A stretch of 64,000 nucleotides of DNA from JANLYQ01 sp031365725 (lineage in GTDB: Bacteria > Actinomycetota > Actinomycetes > JACCUZ01), in contig JANLYQ010000021.1 in the NCBI GenBank assembly GCA_031365725.1, positions 1 through 64,000 of the forward strand. Reading direction: 5' to 3'. A program made the position numbers and the translations under genes. This document shows positions 1 to 7,186 of the stretch, in pieces. The notes beneath the pieces are model-generated. The model ran no database searches. It was not told the origin of the DNA and was given only the letters and a program-made list of their open reading frames with translations. Every line of letters begins with the position of its first letter. Positions within the stretch are counted from its first letter, which is position 1.

Positions 1-147
1 GGCAGCATCCTGACCTGGCGGACCGCCAAGTCTTCTGGCGACAGCGCCCACGCGGAGCGCTTCGGGATCTTCATCGGCCTCTGGGCGCCGACCTTCTTCA
101 CACTGGCGAGCCAGATGATCGCGTTGGAGACAGCCGAGGAGAAGTGA
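1..147 (+). CDS. C-terminal end of an unrecognised, probably membrane protein
   Basis: An open frame enters from the left edge and ends at TGA 145-147, giving the last 48 residues of a protein. A hydrophobic stretch (FGIFIGLWAPTFFTLASQM, about residues 23-41) suggests a membrane segment followed by a short acidic tail. I do not recognise the family. It runs in the same direction as the photoreceptor gene that follows after 88 bases, so co-transcription is possible but not shown. Confidence 0.6.
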   Translation, partial: GSILTWRTAKSSGDSAHAERFGIFIGLWAPTFFTLASQMIALETAEEK

Positions 148-235
148 CGTCCACCTAGCCACAGAGGGACCCGTGTGACCATCCTGCGCCGGGGATCGGG
201 CCCGTCTGCCGCGACCTAACGGCTCACGAAGTCCG

Positions 236-1231
236 GTGCATGTCATCATCGGCCAGGTGGCGCTCCTGTCGGTCGGCGAGGTGGCGGGGCTGCTCGGCGT
301 CTCTCCCTCCACCGTGCGCGCGTGGGGGGCGCGATACGGGTTGACCGCCTCAGCCCAGACCGACGGCGGGCACCGGCGCTACACCGATGAGGACGTGCGG
401 CGACTGCGCCGGATGCACGCGATCGTGCTGGCGGGCACCAGCCCCGCGGACGCCGCGGCAAAGGTCACGGTAGAAGCCCTCGGCGCCGACCGGCCGTCGG
501 GTGCAGCCACCGGATTTGCTGTACCGAGCGCGACCCGGCGAAGCCGCCCGGGCGGTCCAGGGGGGGCAGTACTCGCCGTGCCCAGGTCCGGGCGACAGGC
601 ACGCGGACTGGCCCGGGCGGCATCGCGCCTGGATGAGATGAGCGTCGAGGACGCCGTCGTCGACGCGCTGGCCGACCGCGGCACGCTGGCAGCCTGGGAC
701 GATGTCGTGCGTCCGGTCCTCGTGGCCGCCGGTGAGCACTGGCAGCGCACCGGAAACGGGATCGAGATCGAGCACCTGCTGACGCAGGCGGTGACGTCCG
801 CGTTGGTCCGGCACATCTCTGCCCTCCCCGCTCTCCCGCGAGACAACCCGGTGCTGCTCGCCGGGGGGCCGCACGAGGAACATGTCCTGGCGCTGCACGC
901 TGTTCGCGCTGAGCTTGCCGAGCGGGGAGTGCCGGCACGCCTCCTCGGCCCCCGGACCCCGATGGCGGCGCTGGCGGCCGCGGCGCGTCGCACGAGGGCA
1001 GCCGGAGTACTCGTGTGGATCAGCCAGGTCGATCCCGAGGCTTCGGCCGGCCTGCCCGCCGTGGCTGCCGCGCACCGCCGGATGACGCTCGTCGTCGGGG
1101 GCCCCGGCTGGGACGGGCTCGAGCTGGGGCCTGCCGTGATCGGTGAGAACCTCACGGAAGCGGCGCACTACCTCGAGGTGGCCTGGACCCAGCGTTCGGG
1201 GCGTCGGGGGCCCCCGTCCGACACGCAGTAA
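236..1231 (+). CDS. CarH/LitR-type MerR repressor with cobalamin-binding photoreceptor domain
   Basis: The protein has 331 residues. Residues about 10-60 form a MerR winged helix (SVGEVAGLLGVSPSTVRAWG, then GGHRRYTDEDV). After a Pro/Gly/Arg-rich linker, residues about 125-325 match the helical-bundle plus B12-binding half of CarH. The diagnostic W-x9-EH motif is intact (W169, E179, H180), and E214-x-H216 aligns with the ExHxxG motif that supplies the lower cobalt ligand, with Ala219 in place of Gly. In characterised CarH proteins, AdoCbl-bound tetramers repress in the dark and light breaks them; the same action is inferred here. The GTG at 236 has no strong ribosome site, and GTG 257 is an alternative. 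The gene lies directly upstream of and parallel to the rhodopsin gene, its likely target. Confidence 0.85.
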   Translation: MHVIIGQVALLSVGEVAGLLGVSPSTVRAWGARYGLTASAQTDGGHRRYTDEDVRRLRRMHAIVLAGTSPADAAAKVTVEALGADRPSGAATGFAVPSATRRSRPGGPGGAVLAVPRSGRQARGLARAASRLDEMSVEDAVVDALADRGTLAAWDDVVRPVLVAAGEHWQRTGNGIEIEHLLTQAVTSALVRHISALPALPRDNPVLLAGGPHEEHVLALHAVRAELAERGVPARLLGPRTPMAALAAAARRTRAAGVLVWISQVDPEASAGLPAVAAAHRRMTLVVGGPGWDGLELGPAVIGENLTEAAHYLEVAWTQRSGRRGPPSDTQ

Positions 1232-1270
1232 CTTGCACAAGTTGCAGAACTCCGACTCCCGGCGTATACC
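1231..1270 (+). promoter_or_regulatory. Rhodopsin promoter with candidate CarH operator
   Basis: An inverted repeat ACTTG-CA-CAAGT (1231-1242) runs into a second half-site, so TTGCACAAG (1233-1241) and TTGCAGAAC (1242-1250) form a head-to-tail 9-base repeat. TTGCAG (1242-1247) fits a -35 box, and TATACC (1265-1270) fits a -10 box at 17-base spacing. The repeat overlaps the -35, the place expected for a repressor. It begins at the last base of the regulator's stop codon. Operator identity is inferred from position and symmetry. Confidence 0.55.
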
Positions 1271-1342
1271 TAGTCTGCTCGCCGGGCCTCGGTGGGCGCC
1301 ACGTAGCCACGGCAACGGAGCCGTGTCACCCGGGGAGTCGTC

Positions 1343-2197
1343 ATGCCATCTGATGCTTCAGGCATCATCGTTCCGTCTCTGTCATCGGGGCAGTACGCCA
1401 CTGTCTACAACCTCTTCTCGTTGGTCATCGCCTCGATGTTGTTCACCGCGCTGTTCCTCCTCCTGTCCCGAGGACGAGTAGCCCCGCGCTACCGCAACGC
1501 ATTGGTCGTGTCTGCCATCGTGTGCGGCATCGCGACCTACCACTACTTCCGAATCTTCGACAACTTCAAGGAGAGCTATCCCGCTGGCAGCAGCGTGACA
1601 GCGGCGCACGCGTTGTCGAACGTCGAGTTCAACGAGGCGTACCGGTACGTCGACTGGTTCCTGACAGTGCCTCTTCTGCTCGTCGAGACGGTCGCGGTGC
1701 TGGCTCTCACCAGGGCTGCGCAGAAGTCGCTGCTCGTCAAGTTGGTGCCGGCGTCGGCCCTGATGATCGCCCTCGGCTACCCCGGCGAGATTGCCAGCTC
1801 GGACGGGGCTCGGGCGCTGTGGGGAACGCTGTCGACGCTGCCGTTCCTCTACCTGCTGTACGTGCTTTTCGTCGAGCTCTCCCGGTCCCTGGACCGTCAG
1901 CCGATCGAGGTCCGCCACACCATCAAGATGCTGCGCATCTCCCTGGTCGGCCTGTGGGGCGTCTACCCGATCGCCTACCTGTTTCCGATCATCGGCGGCA
2001 GCTTCTTCGGTGGAGCGAGCGGGTTCGTCCTGCGACAGAGCGGCTACAGCGTGGCCGACATCCTGGCCAAGGCGGCTTACGGGCTCGCCATCTACAAGGT
2101 GGCACGGGTCAAGAGTGGGCTCGAAGACCGTGCCTACGACGATGACCACACGGTCCCCGAGACGACCGCCGCCGACGCGCGACCGATCGCCGTCTGA
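1343..2197 (+). CDS. Xanthorhodopsin/Gloeobacter-type light-driven proton pump
   Basis: A 284-residue microbial rhodopsin with seven membrane helices. The third-helix motif is DTE (D104, T108, E115 in RYVDWFLTVPLLLVE), the signature of outward proton pumps. K243 (VADILAKAAYG) is the retinal Schiff-base lysine. H67 (ATYHYFRIF) matches the histidine that pairs with the counterion. L112 occupies the spectral-tuning site (105 in proteorhodopsin), predicting green absorption. G161 (ALWGTLST) matches the glycine that opens the carotenoid-antenna window in xanthorhodopsin and Gloeobacter rhodopsin (G178), so a light-harvesting carotenoid could dock. The ATG follows GGGGAG by about 6 bases. Blh, the retinal-forming enzyme, is the next gene. 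Confidence 0.96.
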   Translation: MPSDASGIIVPSLSSGQYATVYNLFSLVIASMLFTALFLLLSRGRVAPRYRNALVVSAIVCGIATYHYFRIFDNFKESYPAGSSVTAAHALSNVEFNEAYRYVDWFLTVPLLLVETVAVLALTRAAQKSLLVKLVPASALMIALGYPGEIASSDGARALWGTLSTLPFLYLLYVLFVELSRSLDRQPIEVRHTIKMLRISLVGLWGVYPIAYLFPIIGGSFFGGASGFVLRQSGYSVADILAKAAYGLAIYKVARVKSGLEDRAYDDDHTVPETTAADARPIAV

Positions 2198-2318
2198 TCG
2201 TCGGACCAGCGCCGTGCAGCTGGTGAAGCTCCCTGCCGTCACAGCCGCCGCGGCGGCGGGGACGGCCGGGTAAGCCAATCGCGGGCTGCGGTGGCTGACC
2301 TGGTTCCCGGTCGGGGCG

Positions 2319-3284
2319 ATGGTCGTCCTGCTGCTGTTGTCGATGCTGCTGCCCGACCTCGCTCGTGCGGCGGCGCTGCCGCTCGCCGTGGCCGGTGCGA
2401 TGGTGGGCATCCCGCACGGGGCCGTCGACCATCTGGTGCCGGCATGGTGGCCAGGGAGCCGGCCGCGGAGCCCGCGCGTGCGCCGGGCAGATGGTGCACG
2501 GATGCTGTGCTTCGTCATCGCCTACACCGCCGTCGCGATGACCGCGCTGGCCGCGTTGCTCGTGGTGCCCACCCCCACTCTGATGGCGTTCCTGGTGCTG
2601 TCTGCCGTGCACTTCGGCCGTGGCGAGGTCGTCACCTCCGCAGAGCGGGCCGGTCGACCGGTCCCCTCCACCTCGGCGGACTGGCCGGTGACGCTGGCCC
2701 ACGGGCTCGCGGTCGTCGGGCTGCTGGTCTGGGCGCGGCCGCCGACCACTGATCCGTTCCTGCGGCCGCTCTCGCCGATGCTGGCGGACCTGACGGCTCA
2801 GACGCGCGGGGCAGGGCTGCTGCTGGTGGCGGTCGCCGTCGGTGGAGGTGCGCTCGTGCTGTCCCGGACAAGACGGTGGCTGGAGCTGGCCGAGCTGCTG
2901 CTTCTGGCGGGGACCTTCGCGCTTGCTCCCCCGCTCGCGGCGTTCGGGATCTACTTCGGCGGGTGGCATGCGCCGCGACACACGGCGCGGCTTCTCGACC
3001 TCGCACGGGGCGCCCGCCGGGTCGACGTGGGCACGTCCGAGGCGGGCTCGGGGTGGGGACCTGCAGCAGCCGTGCTCGGCCGGGCTGCGGCCCTACCGTC
3101 CATGGCGGCGCTCGCGGCGGTCGGTGCGCTGTGGGCGGCGCGTGACCTGGCGAGCATCCAGGCCGAGGTCGGCGTGCTGCTCGCCCTCACCTTCCCCCAC
3201 GCGGCAGTCGTCATGGCCCTCGATCGGCGAGCAGTTGTGCCGAGTTCGCGCGCGAGCAATGCCTTGACGTCAGGCCTGCGTTAG
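2319..3284 (+). CDS. blh: Beta-carotene 15,15'-dioxygenase, Brp/Blh family
   Basis: A 321-residue polytopic membrane protein. The family's iron-binding histidine motifs are all visible: GIPHGAVDH (H33, H38), SAVHFGRGE, FGGWHAPRH and LTFPHAAVV. Blh cleaves beta-carotene symmetrically to two retinals in the membrane, supplying the chromophore of the upstream rhodopsin. It starts 121 bases after the rhodopsin stop, and an in-frame stop at 2271 limits upstream extension. ATG 2319 has only a weak GGGG ribosome site; CTG 2286 would add 11 residues. Its TAG stop shares bases with the TAA stop of the convergent dehydratase gene (TTAG at 3281-3284). Confidence 0.93.
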   Translation: MVVLLLLSMLLPDLARAAALPLAVAGAMVGIPHGAVDHLVPAWWPGSRPRSPRVRRADGARMLCFVIAYTAVAMTALAALLVVPTPTLMAFLVLSAVHFGRGEVVTSAERAGRPVPSTSADWPVTLAHGLAVVGLLVWARPPTTDPFLRPLSPMLADLTAQTRGAGLLLVAVAVGGGALVLSRTRRWLELAELLLLAGTFALAPPLAAFGIYFGGWHAPRHTARLLDLARGARRVDVGTSEAGSGWGPAAAVLGRAAALPSMAALAAVGALWAARDLASIQAEVGVLLALTFPHAAVVMALDRRAVVPSSRASNALTSGLR

Positions 3285-4999
3285 TGCGACTCACGCGACA
3301 CCACGTCGCCGCTGGACCCGACGAGGAAGTCGAGGTCTGCACCTGTGTCTGCCTGCTGCACCGTATGGACGTACAAGCTCTCCCACCCACGCGTCGGGGC
3401 TGCGAACGCCGCGACCGTGGCAGCGTCGGGGACTCGGGCCTGCAGCTCCTCGGTCGGCAGGTCGACATCGAGGCGTCGCGACGGCACGTCGAGCACGATC
3501 ATGTCTCCGGTGCGGACCAGTCCCAGCGGACCACCGGCGGCTGCCTCCGGTGAGACGTGCAGCACCACCGTGCCGTACGCCGTGCCACTCATGCGGCCGT
3601 CGCAGATGCGCACCATGTCGCGCACGCCCTGCTGCAACAGCTTCGCGGGCAAAGGGAGATTGGCGACCTCGGGCATGCCCGGGTAGCCCCGCGGGCCACA
3701 ACCGCGCAGCACCAGCACCGAGTCGGCATCGACCTCGAGGTCCGGGTCGTCGATGCGGGCATGCAGATCCTCGACCGAGTCGAAGACGACCGCCCGACCA
3801 CGATGGGTCAGCAGGTGCGGCGAAGCAGCAGCCGGCTTGATGACTGCACCGGTCGGCGCGAGGTTGCCGCGCAGCACAGCGATGCCGGCGTGCGGCTGCA
3901 ACGGTTCGCCGCGAGGGCGGATCACCTCGCGGTCCCACACCTCGGCGTCGACGAGATGGTCGACCAACGGACGCCCCGTCACCGTCAACGCGGTCGGGTC
4001 GAGCAGGTCCGCGACCTCGCGCAGGACCGCGAGCACACCGCCCGCGCGGTGCAGGTCCTCCATCAGAAAGCGACCGGCGGGCTGAAGATCCACCAGCAGC
4101 GGCACGGAGGCGCCGACGCGGTCGAAGTCGTCGAGGGTGAGCTCAAGGCCGAGCCGGCCGGCGATCGCCAGCAGATGCACGACCGCGTTCGTCGAACCGC
4201 CGACGGCCGCCAGAGCGACGATCGCGTTGCGGAACGAGCCGGCCGTCATCAGCGTGCTCGGACGACGCTCGGCCGCGACCATCTCCACCACGAGACGGCC
4301 GGTCGCGTGCGCACCCTCGAGCAGTCTGCTGTCCGGCGCCGGGATACCGGCCAGCCCCGGCAGGACGACGCCCAGCGCCTCCGCGACCACCGCCATCGTC
4401 GACGCCGTGCCCATCGTGTTGCAGTGCCCGCGGCTGCGGATCATCGACGACTCCGAGCGCAGGAATGCCTCCTGAGACAAGGTCCCGGCTCGCACCTCCT
4501 CCGACAGCCTCCACACGTCGGTGCCGCACCCCAACGGCACCCCGCGGAACGTGCCGGTCAGCATCGGGCCGCCCGGGACGACAACAGCAGGAAGGTCCAC
4601 CGAAGCCGCAGCCATCAGCAGCGACGGGATGGTCTTGTCGCAGCCACCGAGCAGCACGACACCGTCGATCGGGTTGGCCCGCAACATCTCCTCGGTGGCC
4701 ATCGCCGCCATGTTGCGCCAGAGCATCGCGGTCGGCCGGACCTGGGTCTCGCCGAGCGACACCACCGGTAGGTCGAGCGCGATGCCGCCGGCCTCGAGCA
4801 CGCCGTTCTTCACACTCTCGGCGACCTCGTCGAGGTGGGCGTTGCACGGCGTGAAGTCCGACGCCGTGTTGGCGATCGCGATGTGCGGGCGGCCGTCGAA
4901 TGCATTCGCGGGGAGTCCTCGGCGCATCCACGCGCGGTGGATGTAGGCGTTGCGGTCAGTGCCGGCGTACCACTGCGCACTGCGCGGTTCACGCGTCAT
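3281..4999 (-). CDS. IlvD/Edd-family dehydratase, probably a sugar-acid dehydratase
   Basis: A 572-residue Fe-S dehydratase. Three cluster cysteines are in family context: TPCNAH, GGCDKT and RGHCNTMGTAST. The C-terminal half has the KPAAAS and CDGRMSGTAYG motifs of the family. Neighbours are a sugar-type Zn dehydrogenase and an SMP-30 lactonase, so the substrate is more likely an aldonate (for example arabonate, xylonate or galactonate) than the branched-chain precursor used by IlvD. ATG 4999 is chosen because GGAGG (5006-5010) lies 6 bases upstream; the GTG at 5005 directly abuts that site. It is divergent from the dehydrogenase gene across an 82-base gap that must hold both promoters. Exact substrate is unknown. 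Confidence 0.85.
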   Translation of the reverse strand: MTREPRSAQWYAGTDRNAYIHRAWMRRGLPANAFDGRPHIAIANTASDFTPCNAHLDEVAESVKNGVLEAGGIALDLPVVSLGETQVRPTAMLWRNMAAMATEEMLRANPIDGVVLLGGCDKTIPSLLMAAASVDLPAVVVPGGPMLTGTFRGVPLGCGTDVWRLSEEVRAGTLSQEAFLRSESSMIRSRGHCNTMGTASTMAVVAEALGVVLPGLAGIPAPDSRLLEGAHATGRLVVEMVAAERRPSTLMTAGSFRNAIVALAAVGGSTNAVVHLLAIAGRLGLELTLDDFDRVGASVPLLVDLQPAGRFLMEDLHRAGGVLAVLREVADLLDPTALTVTGRPLVDHLVDAEVWDREVIRPRGEPLQPHAGIAVLRGNLAPTGAVIKPAAASPHLLTHRGRAVVFDSVEDLHARIDDPDLEVDADSVLVLRGCGPRGYPGMPEVANLPLPAKLLQQGVRDMVRICDGRMSGTAYGTVVLHVSPEAAAGGPLGLVRTGDMIVLDVPSRRLDVDLPTEELQARVPDAATVAAFAAPTRGWESLYVHTVQQADTGADLDFLVGSSGDVVSRESH

Positions 5000-5055
5000 C
5001 GACACCCTCCGTGCCGCCCGAGCGCGACCTCGACCGGCCCCTAGACTCAGCTACC

Positions 5056-5085
5056 ATGGCCGAGCGTAGTGCCCGCAGCGCGTGA
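5056..5085 (+). other. Nine-codon upstream ORF, possibly leaderless, coupled to the dehydrogenase
   Basis: An ATG at 5056 opens the nine-residue frame MAERSARSA, whose TGA overlaps the GTG of the dehydrogenase (GTGA at 5082-5085). A TAGACT hexamer at 5042-5047 fits an actinobacterial -10 box and would place the transcript start on or just before this ATG. The dehydrogenase GTG has no visible ribosome site, so re-initiation after the mini-ORF is a reasonable idea. No expression evidence exists. Confidence 0.3.
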
Positions 5086-6113
5086 GGGCCTTCGTCCTCA
5101 CCGGGCCGGGCACCGGCGCCGTGCAGGAGGTCGCGCCGCCCCGACCGGCACCCGGTCAGGTCGTCGTCGATGTCGCTCGGGTCGGTCTCTGTGGCACCGA
5201 CGTCGAGTTCTTCACCGGCGAGATGGCCTACCTGCACCAGGGGGACGCCTCCTATCCGTTGCAGCTCGGCCACGAGTGGTGCGGCACAGTCACCGCTCTC
5301 GGTAGCGGCGTCGACCCGACCTGGCTCGGGACCCGTGTCACCGGCGACACGATGCTCGGCTGCGGGCACTGCGAGCGCTGCCTTGGTGGGCGTCCATGGG
5401 TCTGCGACGACCGCGCCGAGATCGGCATCCGGCGCGGCTTCCCCGGCGCCCTGGCCGAGCAGCTGGCGGTGCCGGCGAGCGCGCTGCACGCGCTGCCCGA
5501 CGTCCTCGACGACGCCGCGGGTGCGATGGTCGAACCCGGCGGCAACGCCGTACGAGCGATCAGCGCAGCCGGCCTCTCACCCGGCGAACGTCTGCTGGTG
5601 CTCGGCACCGGCACCATCGGCCTGCTCGTCGCCCTCATCGGCCGGGCTGCCGGGGCCGAGGTGCATGTGCTCGGTCGCGACTCCGACACGCTCGCCCTTG
5701 CCCGCGAGCTGGATCTCGACGGCGTCTGGACGCACGCCGACCTGCCCGACCTGCCGTGGCACGCGGTGGTGGACGCCAGCAACGCCGCCGAGCTCCCCGG
5801 CCGTGCCCTCGACCTCGTCGAGCCCGGACGCCATCTGGTGTGGATCGGGCTGTCCGGCACGCCGAGCTGCGTCGACACCCGCACCGTGGCGCTCAAGGAC
5901 GTGACCGCCGTCGGCATCCTCGGTGGCTCGGCGGGACTGGCCGGCGCGATCGAGGCCTACGCCTCCGGGGCCGTCGACCCCCGACCGCTGGTCTGTGCCA
6001 CCGTCGGCCTCGGCCGGGTCGCCGACGTGCTCGGTGGGTGGCGTCCGGATGGATCGGGCGGTGCGCACCGCGGTCCCAAGGTGCATGTGGACCCGAGACG
6101 CACAGGTCACTGA
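5082..6113 (+). CDS. Zinc-dependent medium-chain (sugar) alcohol dehydrogenase
   Basis: A 343-residue MDR protein. The catalytic zinc region shows GLCGTDVEFF and GHEWCG. The structural zinc loop has four cysteines (GCGHCERCLGGRPWVC). The Rossmann motif is GTGTIGLL at about residue 175. Given the flanking dehydratase and lactonase genes, it probably oxidises a sugar or sugar alcohol with NAD(P). The start is GTG 5082. Substrate is not readable from the sequence. Confidence 0.85.
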   Translation: MRAFVLTGPGTGAVQEVAPPRPAPGQVVVDVARVGLCGTDVEFFTGEMAYLHQGDASYPLQLGHEWCGTVTALGSGVDPTWLGTRVTGDTMLGCGHCERCLGGRPWVCDDRAEIGIRRGFPGALAEQLAVPASALHALPDVLDDAAGAMVEPGGNAVRAISAAGLSPGERLLVLGTGTIGLLVALIGRAAGAEVHVLGRDSDTLALARELDLDGVWTHADLPDLPWHAVVDASNAAELPGRALDLVEPGRHLVWIGLSGTPSCVDTRTVALKDVTAVGILGGSAGLAGAIEAYASGAVDPRPLVCATVGLGRVADVLGGWRPDGSGGAHRGPKVHVDPRRTGH

Positions 6114-6254
6114 TGGACCCGCACCCGCGGCGCGGGGAGTCGGAGCCACTGAGCACCCTGCACATCCTCAGGATCGACGCTGTCGGCCTTCTCGAAACCG
6201 GGCAGACGCATAGCTCCGGCGGCGACCTGACATCGTTCGTGCGGTGATCCGCCC

Positions 6255-7151
6255 ATGAACGCCTCGTCTCCCGTCACCCGACTCGGCAGCGCCGACGTGC
6301 TCGTCACCGTCGGCGGACAGCTCAGCGAGGGCCCGCTGTGGGACCCGAGGACCGGACGTGTCCTCTGGCTCGACATCCCGGCGGGCCGGGTGCATGCAAC
6401 TGATGTGGACAGCGGCGCCACCGTGGTCGTGTTCACCGATGACGGCCCGGTCGGCTGCCTCGCCCTGCGCCGCGACGGCGGCTATCTCATCGGCCGTCAC
6501 CGGTCCGTCGCCACCGTCGACAGCGCCTGGCAGCAGCTGGTCGACCTCGCCGAGCTCCCCGGCCAGCTGCCCGACACGAGGATCAACGACGGCAAGGCCG
6601 ACCCGTGGGGTGCCTTCTGGGTCGGCACCCTCGCCACCGACAAGCGCCCAGGAGCCGCGTCGTTCTACCGGCTCGACCCCGACGGCAGCATCCGCACGAT
6701 CCTCGACGACGTCAGCATCTCCAACGGTCTCGGCTGGTCGCCCGACCGCAGCCGGCTGTACTACAACGACACACCTACTCGACGCATCGACGTCTTCGAC
6801 GTGGACAGCGACGGCGACGTGCATCGTCGCCGGCCGCTCATCGAGCTCGAGGTCGGCGGCGCGGCGCCGGACGGGCTCACCATCGACGCAGAGGGCTTCG
6901 TCTGGGTCGCCCTCTGGGGCGGCGGTCGGGTGCGCCGCTACACCCCCGACGGCCGGCTCGACCGCGAGGTGATGATGCCCTGTGCCCAGGTCTCGTCGGT
7001 CACCTTCGCCGGTCCTGACCTCGATGTCCTCGTCATCACTACGGCGTACGACGGCCTGTCCGACAGCGCACGTAACGCCCAGCCGCTGGCGGGCTCAGTG
7101 TTCGTCCACTACCCCGGGGTGTGCGGTCTTCCACCTGACACTTTCGGCTGA
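6255..7151 (+). CDS. SMP-30/gluconolactonase-family lactonase
   Basis: A 298-residue six-bladed beta-propeller of the SMP-30/LRE family. Metal-site motifs are present: SEGPLWD (Glu), RINDGKADPWGAFWVGT (Asn), SNGLGWSPD (Asn) and PDGLTIDAEGFVWVA (Asp). The family hydrolyses sugar lactones, here presumably the product of the dehydrogenase 141 bases upstream, giving the acid for the dehydratase. No signal peptide is visible, so it is cytoplasmic. The 141 bases between the two genes contain no feature I can support. Confidence 0.88.
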   Translation: MNASSPVTRLGSADVLVTVGGQLSEGPLWDPRTGRVLWLDIPAGRVHATDVDSGATVVVFTDDGPVGCLALRRDGGYLIGRHRSVATVDSAWQQLVDLAELPGQLPDTRINDGKADPWGAFWVGTLATDKRPGAASFYRLDPDGSIRTILDDVSISNGLGWSPDRSRLYYNDTPTRRIDVFDVDSDGDVHRRRPLIELEVGGAAPDGLTIDAEGFVWVALWGGGRVRRYTPDGRLDREVMMPCAQVSSVTFAGPDLDVLVITTAYDGLSDSARNAQPLAGSVFVHYPGVCGLPPDTFG

Positions 7152-7183
7152 GCGCCGGGGTCGGGCGCAGGACCCCGAGGCGC
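7152..7183. terminator. Bidirectional hairpin terminator between convergent genes
   Basis: The arms GCGCC-GGGGTC (7152-7162) and GACCCC-GA-GGCGC (7171-7183) pair over 11 bases with a 2-base bulge and an 8-base loop. It fills the gap between the lactonase stop and the stop of the convergent beta-propeller gene. No T-run follows, as is usual in high-GC actinobacteria. Confidence 0.65.
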
Positions 7184-7186
7184 AGC

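Noticed and set aside
1343..2197. Sensory or chloride-pumping rhodopsin
   Set aside because: The DTE motif and overall match to Gloeobacter-type pumps indicate an outward proton pump; no transducer gene is adjacent.
3281..4999. Assignment of the dehydratase as IlvD of branched-chain synthesis
   Set aside because: Its neighbours are sugar-oxidation genes and no ilv gene is near; family motifs alone do not separate the two, so the sugar-acid role is preferred but not certain.
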